From: Bacillota bacterium
GTDB lineage: Bacteria; Bacillota; Clostridia; Acetivibrionales; DSM-27016
DNA: 64,000 nt
Reading direction: 5' to 3'
Assembly: GCA_023390115.1 (NCBI GenBank)
Contig: JAEWDM010000022.1
Coordinates: forward strand, 546,904-610,903
Both the position numbers and the translations under genes were made by a program. How positions within the stretch are numbered: the stretch's first letter is position 1; the number at the start of each line of letters is the position of its first letter. The notes under the pieces are model-generated. The model was not told the origin of the DNA and searched no databases. It saw only the letters and a program-made list of their open reading frames with translations. This document shows, piece by piece, positions 1 to 8,309 of the stretch.

Positions 1-900
1 ATTCTCTTGTGCCGCAATTATGCCTGCCACCTGAGTTCCATGTATGCCCAGATCTTTATCCGCGATGCTGCTGTCATCATTGACAAAATCCCAGCCGTTA
101 ATGTCATCAATGTAACCATTATTATCATCGTCAATATTATTCCCCGGAATTTCCTTTTCATTTGTAAATATATTTTCTGAAAGATCCTTGTGACCTATGT
201 CTACCCCGCTGTCGAGTACACCTATTACTACAGCCCTGCTCCCTTTTGTTAAGCCGTGAGCTTCTTCAGCCTGTATACCTTCTCCTAAAACAATTTCACC
301 TTTCAGGCTGTCAAACGTATCAAGCAGCTTCAGGCTGTCATTCGGTTTAAGCTCCGGGTTTTTTTCAATCCTCTCTGCCAGAATTTCCAGCCTATAATTT
401 GGCTGAGCATATTCAACTCCGGAATCAGCCTGAAGCTCACCTATTACACTTTCAATGTTATCAGCACCGTCTCCGATATCCAGTACCTCAAGCTTTTGTG
501 CTTTATTATGCATCACTGTCTTCATATCCGGCAGCTTAAGGTTCTTTTTCAGCCTGTTTTTAAGCACTTCCTTTGAGGTTTCATTCCTATACTTTACAAT
601 AATCTGTCTCTTTTCTTTTTCACGGAGCTCTGCATGTTGCTCTGGCCCGGTTCTGTCTTTAATAGAATAGGCCTTACCTTCATCCCCGCTGCCTGTGCTA
701 TTTTCGGGCATAGCTTCCAGGCTGCTGCCGATATCATCCTCTGTATACGGCCTCTGTTGTATGTCCGACACATTTGATGCAGACTCCGCCCTGTACTTTG
801 AAGCTGAGCTGTCATTTTTACCTGTAAATGCAGATGCAGAAATAAAAACGATAACAAGCATTAATAAAATACATATCCTTTTTTTCATAATATCTAGCAT
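1..900 (-). CDS. Subtilisin-like (S8) secreted serine protease, C-terminal part outside the window
   Basis: Three hundred codons are visible; the gene runs off the left edge, so the end is missing. The protein begins with a Sec-type signal (MLDIMKKRICILLMLVIVF), then a low-complexity linker and an inhibitor-like propeptide (around residues 95-180, RQIIVKYRNE...GVEYAQPNYRL). The start of the S8 catalytic domain follows: the Asp motif VLDSGVDIGHKDL near residue 235 and the His motif HGTQVAGIIAA near residue 290. The catalytic Ser lies beyond the window. An Asp/Asn-rich stretch (NNIDDDNNGYIDDINGWDFV) sits between the two motifs, as in many clostridial S8 proteases. The ATG at 900 was chosen because GGAGG lies 6 bases upstream; an in-frame ATG at 888 is the alternative. 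Substrate is unknown. Confidence 0.9.
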   Translation of the reverse strand, partial: MLDIMKKRICILLMLVIVFISASAFTGKNDSSASKYRAESASNVSDIQQRPYTEDDIGSSLEAMPENSTGSGDEGKAYSIKDRTGPEQHAELREKEKRQIIVKYRNETSKEVLKNRLKKNLKLPDMKTVMHNKAQKLEVLDIGDGADNIESVIGELQADSGVEYAQPNYRLEILAERIEKNPELKPNDSLKLLDTFDSLKGEIVLGEGIQAEEAHGLTKGSRAVVIGVLDSGVDIGHKDLSENIFTNEKEIPGNNIDDDNNGYIDDINGWDFVNDDSSIADKDLGIHGTQVAGIIAAQEN

Positions 901-1309
901 AGTTTTCCTCCATATCTCTTTATATATTTGTTGTACGTTATCATAAAATACATTAACCAGAATCATCTTCTACAGATGATAATATACAAAGTAATAACCT
1001 CTGAAAACACTATACAGTATGGAAGGAAAAATATATGAGCCTGCCTTTATAGTAAAGCAGTAAAATAGCGTGTACTCTGCTGTAAGCACTGTTGAGTGTA
1101 GAAATACCTTATTCGATTAATTAATCTTTTATGCGAATATTTTACCAAATACGATTATATATTCTAAATAATGACTCGTCAATACACATTATGTATCTTT
1201 TTGAGTTTTTTTAGATAAATTATGAAAATAAAGATACCCCTTTGTTAAGGGCTTTAGCATGTTCAGGCCTTAAACAAAGGGGCTTTACGCTTCAGTGCTA
1301 TATTAGCAT
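901..1309. other. Intergenic region between the protease gene and the efflux operon
   Basis: No gene is visible here. It holds the leader of the S8 protease gene (minus strand), with a short inverted repeat ATCATCT-tctac-AGATGAT at 962-980 about 60 bases before the start codon. A weak TATTAT-like -10 box lies just upstream of that repeat on the minus strand. The right end holds the hairpin at 1237-1282 that probably ends the efflux operon. The rest is AT-rich without recognisable structure. Confidence 0.5.
1237..1282 (-). terminator. Probable intrinsic terminator of the efflux operon
   Basis: On the minus strand CCCCTTTGTT and a further AAGG pair with CCTT-AACAAAGGGG around a loop of about 17 bases. 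The hairpin lies 28 bases after the permease stop codon and is followed by a T-rich stretch (TATCTTTATTTTC). It is the only strong hairpin between the permease and the protease. Confidence 0.7.
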
Positions 1310-2521
1310 TTACTCGTATCTCAGTGATTCTATAGGGTCAAGATCTGCCGCCCTTTTTGCGGGATATACTCCGAACATCAGGCCCAGAGCAATTGAGCCG
1401 AGGAAGGCCATTGTAATAACCTTAAGGTCTACAACCTGCGGTATCTTCATCTGTGAGGAAATAACCGCTCCCGCAAGCATTCCCAGAAGTATTCCCATAA
1501 GCCCGCTAAGTCCCGTCATCATTATGGACTCGGTAATAAACTGTATTACAATATCCCTCTTTCTGGCGCCAAGAGCTTTTCTTATACCTATTTCCCTTAT
1601 TCTTTCAGTTACAGACACAAGAAGTATGTTTATTATTCCTATCCCGCCCACTATAAGGGTTATGACTGCTATAATCAAAAGCACCGCAGATATTACTCCT
1701 GTAATAGATGAAAACACCTTCTGCTCATCCTCCGAGCTGCTCGCAAAATACACGTCCTCTGTTCCATGCTTCATTTCCAGGGCAGCTATTATGCGGTCGC
1801 TGACGGCCTTTGTTTTTTCCTTGTCCGCCAGCGTAACCATTATACTGTCCAGCTCCTTATCGTTAAAGAAAAATTCCTGCAGGGTTGTTATCGGGACATA
1901 TATCTGGGCGGGAAAGCTCTCACTGCTCATCATGCTGTCCAGCAAATCATCCCCGCTCTTTGACACCCCTACCACCTTAAGGTTCATAGTTCCCCACGAT
2001 GTCCTTAAATTAATTGTTTCACCTATTATGTCAGTTCTTTTGAAATACCTCAGGGCAAAGTTTGCGTCAACCATTGCAACCTTTGATTTGGTGGACACAT
2101 CCATATCGCTTATATATCTGCCAATCTCCATTTCCTTGATATCAAAATTCTTAAGCTGCGGCGTCACCCCGATAGCATATGCGGATCTTGTCTCCGAGCC
2201 GACTCTCACGGTGCCGTAACGCTGTATATACGTGGCTATATTCTTTATCTCCGGAGCAATCTTCCTGACAGTGTCCATATCTGAAAACTGCAGCGCCTCA
2301 CTTGATTTATAATTGTCTGACGGCCTGTAGGTTATGGTTATAAGATTTGCTCCAAGCTCTTCAAACTGTGCATCTATGTAACCCTGGGTGGCGTTTCCTA
2401 CTGCCAGTATGGTTATTACTGAAAACACCCCCATTATTATTCCTATCATTGTCAGTATTGAACGAAGCTTATTTGCTCTCAGGCTGTCCAGCGCCTGCCT
2501 GAAACTTTCCGAAAAATTCAT
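1310..2521 (-). CDS. MacB-like ABC transporter permease
   Basis: This 403-residue permease is the last gene of a four-gene efflux operon. It has the MacB/FtsX layout: an N-terminal membrane helix (about residues 22-45, TMIGIIMGVFSVITILAVGNA), a large extracytoplasmic MacB_PCD domain (about 45-270), and three C-terminal helices with the FtsX signature (SVTERIREIGIRKALGAR near 305). Together with the ATPase at 4627-5370 it should form the mechanotransmission-type transporter that works with the HlyD-like adaptor encoded just upstream. Such systems in Firmicutes export peptides, antibiotics or lipoproteins; the substrate here cannot be told. The ATG has GAGG 8 bases upstream. Only 10 bases separate it from the adaptor gene. 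Confidence 0.9.
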   Translation of the reverse strand: MNFSESFRQALDSLRANKLRSILTMIGIIMGVFSVITILAVGNATQGYIDAQFEELGANLITITYRPSDNYKSSEALQFSDMDTVRKIAPEIKNIATYIQRYGTVRVGSETRSAYAIGVTPQLKNFDIKEMEIGRYISDMDVSTKSKVAMVDANFALRYFKRTDIIGETINLRTSWGTMNLKVVGVSKSGDDLLDSMMSSESFPAQIYVPITTLQEFFFNDKELDSIMVTLADKEKTKAVSDRIIAALEMKHGTEDVYFASSSEDEQKVFSSITGVISAVLLIIAVITLIVGGIGIINILLVSVTERIREIGIRKALGARKRDIVIQFITESIMMTGLSGLMGILLGMLAGAVISSQMKIPQVVDLKVITMAFLGSIALGLMFGVYPAKRAADLDPIESLRYE

Positions 2522-2531
2522 ACGGCTAACC

Positions 2532-3854
2532 TCATTTCTTCTCTCCGCCAGTTATTCTTATTTTCAGCCCGTCTTTAAAAGTAGGCTGAGGATCAAGCAC
2601 CACCTCATCCCCTTCCTGCAAGCCCTCTATGATTTCCGCACTCATATCGGAGGTTATCCCAAGCTTAACAGGAACCCTTTTCATGGTGTTGTCATCTCTG
2701 TTTGCAAGATATACAAATTTATTGTCATCCTTATCAAGATCAATCATGTTGAGATTGGCAACAAGAACATCCTTCTTCTCCATTGTATAAATGTCACAGG
2801 TCACATTAACTCCGGGCTTGACCGGGCCACCCGCATTATCTACGGACAGCAGAACCTCTATAACAGTCTCTTCACCGTTGCTGGTCACAGTCTTTGTTGC
2901 TGTAGGTGAAATGCTGGTTACCTTCCCCGACACTTCCGTTTCTTTATCAATTGAATCTCCTGTAATCAACGCATTCTGACCCACCTTAAGACTCTTAATG
3001 TTGAACTCACTGACCTTAGCCTTTATGCGAAGCTTATCGGTGTTTACAACCTTATATGCGTATTCTGCGGCACTTACGAAGGAGCCCTGCACAACGTTTA
3101 ATTCGCTTACAACTCCATCGATAGGGCTGAGCAGCGTATCATTAATCTTCTTTATTTTCTTTTCCACATCTTCTATCTGGAGCAGCGTAGCCTTCAATGC
3201 CTGCTGCTGTGATTCAAGCTCCACCGCTTCACTATTTAAAGAGGACTTATTGCCGCTTACCGTCGACTCATATGTAAGTTTGGCATTAACCAGTGCAAGC
3301 TCAGCATCCTTGAGCATCTTGCCTGCATTATCAAAGTCACTCTGGGAAATGGAGCCTCCCTCCAGAAGCGCCTTACTGCTGTTGTAGCCCTTCAAGGCCT
3401 CATTGTATGCATTTTGAGCATTTTGTACATTATTTTTCGCTATATGCTCCGATGTCTGCATGGACGACTTACTGTTCTGAGACTTGAGCTTTTTAATGGT
3501 AAGCTCCTGTGTAGTCTTGCTGACCTTAAGCTGCTCAAGCTGGGAATTCAGGTCATCCAGGTTAACCTCAATGATCTTTTGCCCTTTGGAAACCCTTTCA
3601 TTTTTTTCTACCAAAATTGCTTCCACTCTCAAGGGAGTGTCAAAATAGCCTTCAGCCTTCTCAACTTCCTCCACAACCCCGTTTGCGGATATGTAAGATG
3701 AAAGATCGCCCTTCTGTATGCTTTCAGTCGTTACCTTTATCGCGTTGCCTCCGGCAAAAGCAGGTGCACCGTCCCTGCCGCTGAAAATATTTACTGCTAT
3801 AAACGCCAGTATGACTACTCCTATTATAATTCCTACAACAACCTTCTTTTTCAT
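2532..3854 (-). CDS. HlyD/MacA-family efflux adaptor protein
   Basis: A 440-residue membrane-fusion-type adaptor. It has an N-terminal anchor helix (MKKKVVVGIIIGVVILAFI), a first lipoyl half near residue 75, a long coiled-coil hairpin (about 105-235) and the second lipoyl half (LLSPIDGVVSELNVVQGSFV near 245). Beta-barrel and membrane-proximal domains follow to the C-terminus (PQPTFKDGLKIRITGG). A longer reading frame is open to 4022, but the ATG at 3854 has GGAGGA at ideal spacing and directly precedes the membrane anchor, so it was chosen. In a single-membrane bacterium such adaptors bind the extracellular face of a MacB-type permease. Confidence 0.88.
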   Translation of the reverse strand: MKKKVVVGIIIGVVILAFIAVNIFSGRDGAPAFAGGNAIKVTTESIQKGDLSSYISANGVVEEVEKAEGYFDTPLRVEAILVEKNERVSKGQKIIEVNLDDLNSQLEQLKVSKTTQELTIKKLKSQNSKSSMQTSEHIAKNNVQNAQNAYNEALKGYNSSKALLEGGSISQSDFDNAGKMLKDAELALVNAKLTYESTVSGNKSSLNSEAVELESQQQALKATLLQIEDVEKKIKKINDTLLSPIDGVVSELNVVQGSFVSAAEYAYKVVNTDKLRIKAKVSEFNIKSLKVGQNALITGDSIDKETEVSGKVTSISPTATKTVTSNGEETVIEVLLSVDNAGGPVKPGVNVTCDIYTMEKKDVLVANLNMIDLDKDDNKFVYLANRDDNTMKRVPVKLGITSDMSAEIIEGLQEGDEVVLDPQPTFKDGLKIRITGGEKK

Positions 3855-3871
3855 AAAATTCCTCCACTGTT

Positions 3872-4630
3872 CTAAATGTATTGACCTGCATTTGTAATGC
3901 CTGCATAAACAGCCACCAGCAATGCACTTGCCATAAACAAAGTAAATACGATTAAATATGATTTTTCCCGGGTCAGCTTGCTTGCATATGCTACTCCAAT
4001 GGAAATTACAACATACTGCCATATTCCGAAAACATCAATACTCTTCAGAAGGCCCGGAATAAAGCTTCCCATAAACCCTTCCCCAAAGGCCTCGGGGGCT
4101 GCTATATTTTTCAGCGCAAGCAGCGATGTATCAAGCTGTATACTGTTTGTGAAAAATGACGCAATTAGTGTGATTAAAAAATAAAGCAGCATTATAACGT
4201 AAGAATATCCTGTTATAGAGCAGTATTGCTTAAAGCTTCCTTTTCCCTTGAATATTTTAACCACCGCAAAAATTACCGCAGTCATAACCAGCCACATTAA
4301 AAGCACGCCAAACGGAGCGGCTACCATTCCGACAATCGAGCTTGAGGTCACAGCCATATCCATCTGCTGCTCTGTAAGCGGCGTCCCCTGCTGTATGATA
4401 GCCGCTTCAATGGCCGGCCTCACGGTGTCCTGGTAAAGAGAAAACCTTAGCCCGTATAGAGCCACCATCCCAAAAATCATTGCCAATATCGGAAACAATA
4501 TTCTGGGCTTACCGCATAAATTCTCCATCGTGCGGGACGGTGAAGCAATCACACCTAAAACCCTCTGAAAGAATCCCATTTTATTCCGGGCCTCCACACT
4601 GCTATCGGTACTAATCTGAAAATCACTCAT
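3872..4630 (-). CDS. Yip1-family membrane protein of the efflux operon
   Basis: A 252-residue polytopic membrane protein with a short cytoplasmic N-terminus (VLGVIASPSRTMENLCGKPRIL, typical of bacterial Yip1-domain proteins) and about five hydrophobic segments. Its start overlaps the stop of the ATPase gene (ATGA), so the two are translationally coupled, and the adaptor gene follows after 17 bases. Yip1-like proteins commonly sit beside MacB-type ABC genes in Clostridia; their role there is not established. It is not a canonical transporter subunit and carries no catalytic motif that I can see. Confidence 0.75.
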   Translation of the reverse strand: MSDFQISTDSSVEARNKMGFFQRVLGVIASPSRTMENLCGKPRILFPILAMIFGMVALYGLRFSLYQDTVRPAIEAAIIQQGTPLTEQQMDMAVTSSSIVGMVAAPFGVLLMWLVMTAVIFAVVKIFKGKGSFKQYCSITGYSYVIMLLYFLITLIASFFTNSIQLDTSLLALKNIAAPEAFGEGFMGSFIPGLLKSIDVFGIWQYVVISIGVAYASKLTREKSYLIVFTLFMASALLVAVYAGITNAGQYI

Positions 4631-5370
4631 AAATCAATCCCCATCCCTTCAGCTTTTCGGAGAGAAATCAAATCTCTCGCATCAACAGGCCTCTGAATAT
4701 GTTCGTCACTTACAATGCATCCGTCCTTGAACCTTATAACTCTTTTGGTATGTTCCGCTATGTCAGGCTCATGCGTAACCAGCACAATTGTTACACCTTC
4801 CCTGTTCAATTCCTGAAATACTGCCATTATATCCTCGCTGGAGGCGCTGTCAAGATTTCCTGTAGGCTCATCGGCAAGAATTATGGCAGGACTGTTTACA
4901 AGAGACCTGGCAATTGCCACCCTTTGCTTCTGGCCCCCCGACATTTCATTAGGCTTGTGATGCATCCTTTCAAGAAGTCCGACCCTGTCCAGCGCGTTCA
5001 TGGCCCTTTTTCTTCTTTCCTTTGCGCCCACGCCCGCATAAATCATTGGAAGCTCTACATTTTGAAGAGCTGTAATTCTGGGAAGAAGGTTGAAGGATTG
5101 AAAAACAAAGCCTATCTTCAGGTTTCTTATCCTCGCCATTTCAGAATCGTCAAGCCCGGATATATTCACCCCTTCAAGCTTATATTCTCCCGCTGTGGCT
5201 CTGTCAAGGCATCCCAGAATATTCATCAGGGTTGATTTGCCCGAGCCGGACGGGCCCATTATAGCCACGAACTCATTCTTCTCAATAGACACATTTGCTC
5301 CCTTTAGCGCCTGAACCTCTATGCTCCCGTTTCTGTAGGTCTTTGATAAATTCTCCATTCTTATAATCAT
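4627..5370 (-). CDS. MacB/LolD-type ABC transporter ATPase
   Basis: A complete 247-residue ABC ATPase: Walker A GPSGSGKST (near 38), Q-loop FVFQSFNLLPR, signature MSGGQKQRVAIAR (near 142), Walker B IILADEPTGNLD and H-loop VTHEPDIA. The NLD after Walker B and the overall size place it in the MacB/LolD group that partners with FtsX-type permeases such as the one at 1310-2521. It is first in its operon; AGGAG lies upstream of the ATG and a promoter can be read at 5475..5448. Confidence 0.95.
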   Translation of the reverse strand: MIIRMENLSKTYRNGSIEVQALKGANVSIEKNEFVAIMGPSGSGKSTLMNILGCLDRATAGEYKLEGVNISGLDDSEMARIRNLKIGFVFQSFNLLPRITALQNVELPMIYAGVGAKERRKRAMNALDRVGLLERMHHKPNEMSGGQKQRVAIARSLVNSPAIILADEPTGNLDSASSEDIMAVFQELNREGVTIVLVTHEPDIAEHTKRVIRFKDGCIVSDEHIQRPVDARDLISLRKAEGMGIDL

Positions 5371-5447
5371 ATATTCTCCTTGTACTTCCCCAAAACTTTG
5401 CCCGTATGCAAAACAATCCTTACATACACTTTTCAGGCACTTAGATA

Positions 5448-5475
5448 ATTATACCATATAGCGCCGGTTAATCAA
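5448..5475 (-). promoter_or_regulatory. Sigma-A type promoter of the efflux operon
   Basis: Minus-strand TTGATT (5475-5470) and TATAAT (5453-5448) are separated by 16 bases, about 75 bases upstream of the ATPase start. The surrounding DNA (5380-5640) is AT-rich and non-coding. Confidence 0.65.
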
Positions 5476-5601
5476 AACGTTTATCTTAAATTTTTATTAA
5501 CTTTTTATTAATTAGCCTCTATTATTAAACATTTCCAAATAAATCATTAATTTTTTCAACTCAATACTTAAATATTACAAGCTTTATTCTTATTGTTTTA
5601 T

Positions 5602-5623
5602 AGCACCGGAAATAATCCCGGCT
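5602..5623 (-). terminator. Weak hairpin downstream of hypE, possible terminator
   Basis: Minus-strand AGCCGGG-attattt-CCGG(T)GCT forms a short stem about 30 bases after the hypE stop and is followed by ATAAAAC rather than a proper T-run. A small AGCATATATGCT palindrome lies directly after the stop codon. One of these may end the hyp operon, but neither is a strong terminator. Confidence 0.35.
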
Positions 5624-5654
5624 CTTTTGGCATTAATACTTTAGCATATATGCT

Positions 5655-6662
5655 TTAGCAAATCCTTGGGAGCTGATCCCCCGAGGGCATTTCAATTATC
5701 CTGTCTCCTCCTGACAGTGTACTCATCAGAACTCTTTTTGAAGGTGCCTCAAGCACCTCTCCTATAATTGCGGAATCCTTTCCATGCTCATGCCTTTTAA
5801 GCTCGTTTAAAACCTTTCGGGAAATATCCCGGGGGGCTATTATTATCATTTTGCCTTCATTGGCCATATACAAAGGGTCCATGCCAAGCAAGCCGCACAC
5901 ACCCATCACATCTTCTCTTACAGGCAGGGCATTTTCATACAGCCTTATACAAACGCCGCTCTGTGAGGCTATTTCGTTTAAAGCCACAGCTACTCCGCCT
6001 CTCGTAGGATCTCTCATTACGTGAAGCCCGGGATAATGCGCAAGCACCTTACCGGTCAATCCGCTTAAGGCGGCACAGTCACTCTTTATATCTGCCTTAA
6101 TGCCCAACATTTCTCTCTCAAGCAATATAGAGCAGCCGTGATCCCCTATGGTACCTGTTATAATGACACTGTCTCCGGCCTCCGCATTTGAAGCCGAAAT
6201 ATTTATGCCATCAGCAATAATTCCTATCCCTGAGGTATTTATAAAAATTTTATCCGCGGCACCCTTTTGTACCACCTTGGTATCTCCGGCAACTATTTTT
6301 ACGCCGCAGTCCGCCGCAGTCTCAGCCATTGATGCCGATATTTCCTCAAGCTGCCTTATGGGAAAGGCCTCCTCAATTATAAACCCGCAGCCAAGGTATA
6401 AGGGCCTTGCCCCCGAGGCTGCCAAATCGTTTATAGTACCGCACACCGCAAGCTTTCCTATATCTCCTCCCTTAAAAAAAACAGGGGTTATGACAAAGGA
6501 GTCGGTAGTGAAGGCAGCTCTTCCTCCCTCCAGGTCCAGCACTGCGGAATCCTCAGCTCTTGCTAAAATATCATTTGAGAAACGCTTGGTAAAAACATCC
6601 CGTATAAGATCATTAGTAAGCTTTCCCCCGCTTCCATGGGCAAGGGTTATTATATCAGACAT
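5655..6662 (-). CDS. hypE: [NiFe]-hydrogenase maturation protein HypE
   Basis: 335 residues. It is a PurM-like ATP-dependent dehydratase that turns the carbamoyl group on its own C-terminal cysteine into thiocyanate, the source of the cyanide ligands of the [NiFe] active site. The protein opens with LAHGSGGKLTNDLI and ends exactly in PRIC, the conserved acceptor cysteine. AIR-synthase motifs (DTKVV, RDPTRGG) are present. It follows hypD by 18 bases and closes the hypF-C-D-E set. The expected partner HypF is encoded at 8310-10646. Confidence 0.96.
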   Translation of the reverse strand: MSDIITLAHGSGGKLTNDLIRDVFTKRFSNDILARAEDSAVLDLEGGRAAFTTDSFVITPVFFKGGDIGKLAVCGTINDLAASGARPLYLGCGFIIEEAFPIRQLEEISASMAETAADCGVKIVAGDTKVVQKGAADKIFINTSGIGIIADGINISASNAEAGDSVIITGTIGDHGCSILLEREMLGIKADIKSDCAALSGLTGKVLAHYPGLHVMRDPTRGGVAVALNEIASQSGVCIRLYENALPVREDVMGVCGLLGMDPLYMANEGKMIIIAPRDISRKVLNELKRHEHGKDSAIIGEVLEAPSKRVLMSTLSGGDRIIEMPSGDQLPRIC

Positions 6663-6680
6663 GCAAAACGCACTCCCCTT

Positions 6681-7814
6681 TTATAACGCATTATATTTAT
6701 AATATGCGGCGCAAGTACCCTCCGACGATACCATGCACGCGCCTACCGGGCTCTCCGGCGTGCATACCCCTCCAAAAAGCGGGCACTCGCACGGGGCTTT
6801 TTTGCCCTTAAGCACCTCTCCGCACAGACAGCCCGCAGGCTCAAAGGACTTCCCCTGTTTAATATCGAAAACCTTCCACGCGTCAAAGCCTCCGTATTTA
6901 TGCTTTACGCACAGACCTGAGCCTGCAATGGCGCCTATTCCCCTCCATACCGCATCACAGGGCTCAAACACCTCATACATCTTTCCCAGGGCAACAGCAT
7001 TTCCCTCCTTCTCTACAACCCTTGAATAGTGGTTTTCCACAATTTTTTTCCCACTGCTTATGTTGTCGGAAAGAGCAATTACAGCCCTCAATATATCAAG
7101 CGGCTCAAATCCCGTCACAATTCCCGGCATTCCGTGCGTCCGGGCCAGCTCCTCATAGAAGGCCGTCCCGGTAACGGCGCTTACATGCCCCGGATAAATG
7201 AAGCCGTCAATCCCCGCGTCCTCTTGAGTAAGAGCTTTCAGGGCATTAGGCATCGTCTTGTTGGCGGACAGCAGAAAAAGGTTTTTTATGCCCTTCTCCC
7301 TTGCCTTCAGCACCATAAGCGCGATAACGGGTGTGGTTGTCTCAAATCCTATAGACAAAAACACCACATTTTTTCCGGGATTATCAGAGGCAATTTTTAT
7401 GGAGCCAAGCGGGGAGTATAATATTCTGATATCCCTCCCGCGGGCCCTTTCCTTTAGAAGAGAGTTCCCGCTTCCACGTGATCCCCCACTTTGAGGCGGG
7501 AACTCTCCCCCCGGAACCCTCATCATGTCTCCAAAGGTGGTTATTATTACATCCTTTCTACGGGACAGCTCCACAGCGGCATCTATATAATAAGAGGGTG
7601 TAACACACACGGGACATCCCGGCCCCGATACAAGCCTTATTTTTTCAGGCAAAAGCCCTCTTATTCCATACTTAAAAACAGACATTGTATGAGTTCCGCA
7701 CACCTCCATAATGGTGACAGGACTTTTGTCATATGACGCCAAAAGCCTTCCCAAGTCCCTTGCTGTGCCGGAATTCCTGAATTCATTTAAGATATTTAAA
7801 ATGTTATTTTTCAT
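6681..7814 (-). CDS. hypD: [NiFe]-hydrogenase maturation protein HypD, with a palindromic in-frame insertion
   Basis: A 377-residue iron-sulfur scaffold that, with HypC, holds the Fe(CN)2CO group before transfer to the hydrogenase. Visible hallmarks are CGTHT (near 40), GPGCPVCVTP (near 65), IGFETT (near 155) and the C-terminal cysteine cluster (CLCGEVLKG, CECPLFGGVC). The start overlaps hypC by 11 bases. Oddity: between RVPG and NSLLKERARG there is an additional stretch of about 16 residues (GEFPPQSGGSRGSG...) that I do not expect in HypD. At DNA level it is exactly a 48-base inverted repeat (7460-7507) with perfect 12-base arms, inserted without breaking the frame. Confidence 0.95.
   Translation of the reverse strand: MKNNILNILNEFRNSGTARDLGRLLASYDKSPVTIMEVCGTHTMSVFKYGIRGLLPEKIRLVSGPGCPVCVTPSYYIDAAVELSRRKDVIITTFGDMMRVPGGEFPPQSGGSRGSGNSLLKERARGRDIRILYSPLGSIKIASDNPGKNVVFLSIGFETTTPVIALMVLKAREKGIKNLFLLSANKTMPNALKALTQEDAGIDGFIYPGHVSAVTGTAFYEELARTHGMPGIVTGFEPLDILRAVIALSDNISSGKKIVENHYSRVVEKEGNAVALGKMYEVFEPCDAVWRGIGAIAGSGLCVKHKYGGFDAWKVFDIKQGKSFEPAGCLCGEVLKGKKAPCECPLFGGVCTPESPVGACMVSSEGTCAAYYKYNAL
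7460..7507. repeat. Palindromic element inside hypD (48 bp, in frame)
   Basis: GAGAGTTCCCGC at 7460-7471 is repeated inverted and perfectly as GCGGGAACTCTC at 7496-7507, and the pairing continues imperfectly inward. The length is 16 codons, so the hypD frame is kept; it encodes a Gly/Ser/Pro-rich loop. It looks like a mobile palindromic repeat that landed in a tolerant surface loop, comparable in idea to the Rickettsia palindromic elements. Confidence 0.7.
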
Positions 7815-8031
7815 TTGCCAATTCCTTCAGCTCCTTAAAAAGCTTTATTGTACCAAGTGCCTCGTCCTCGTCAATCCTCTGTATTGCACACCCCGCATGT
7901 ATGAGAACATAATCTCCTATATCCACATTTTTCATCAGCTCTATAGAGATCTCCGTTGAAGCACCCATAACATCTACTGTTCCTATTCCATCTGATATTT
8001 TTACTACCCTCCCGGGTATGGCAAGACACAT
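7804..8031 (-). CDS. hypC: [NiFe]-hydrogenase maturation chaperone HypC
   Basis: 75 residues, the usual size for HypC/HupF/HoxL. It starts with the diagnostic MCLAIPGRV, whose Cys2 carries the Fe(CN)2CO moiety, and includes the conserved DYVLIHAG segment. HypC works with HypD and delivers iron to the hydrogenase large subunit. GGAG lies 9 bases upstream of the ATG; the end overlaps hypD. A 171-bp repeat element separates it from hypF, so the four hyp genes may not be evenly co-transcribed. Confidence 0.96.
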   Translation of the reverse strand: MCLAIPGRVVKISDGIGTVDVMGASTEISIELMKNVDIGDYVLIHAGCAIQRIDEDEALGTIKLFKELKELANEK

Positions 8032-8129
8032 GCATCTTCTCTCCTTTTAAAATTAATATTACTGCTTAAGCAGTCTCTTTATATTTTATCATAAATTCAC
8101 TTCTAAAGCATAAATTTATGCCTGGCTAA

Positions 8130-8300
8130 AACCTTGTTTAAAATCTCGTAATGATGTTAATATCATTATACCAAATTATTTTCATTGCATTATAGAAATC
8201 GTAGGGGCAGACCTGCGTGTCTGCCCTGAATTGCACCCAAATACGGAAATTCAGGGCAGACACATAGTTCTGCCCCTACCAAATAGATTTTAAACAGGTT
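8130..8300. repeat. Nested inverted-repeat element between hypF and hypC (MITE-like)
   Basis: Three sets of inverted repeats are nested. Outer arms AACCTTGTTTAAAATCT (8130-8146) and AGATTTTAAACAGGTT (8285-8300) differ by one base. Middle arms GTAGGGGCAG (8201-8210) and CTGCCCCTAC (8270-8279) are perfect. Inner arms of 15 bases (8218-8232 and 8248-8262) are also perfect. No open reading frame is inside. This fills the only long gap in the hyp cluster. The core resembles common bacterial intergenic palindromic repeats; transcribed, it would form a very stable hairpin. Confidence 0.75.
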
Positions 8301-8309
8301 CTAAAATCC

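Noticed and set aside
1242..2219. A 325-residue open frame opposite the MacB-like permease
   Set aside because: It is a shadow of the conserved permease gene; it has no recognisable domain and the opposite strand has clear family motifs and SD.
7441..7510. Frameshift or assembly error in hypD
   Set aside because: The additional bases are an exact multiple of three, form a perfect inverted repeat, and the frame and motifs are normal on both sides.
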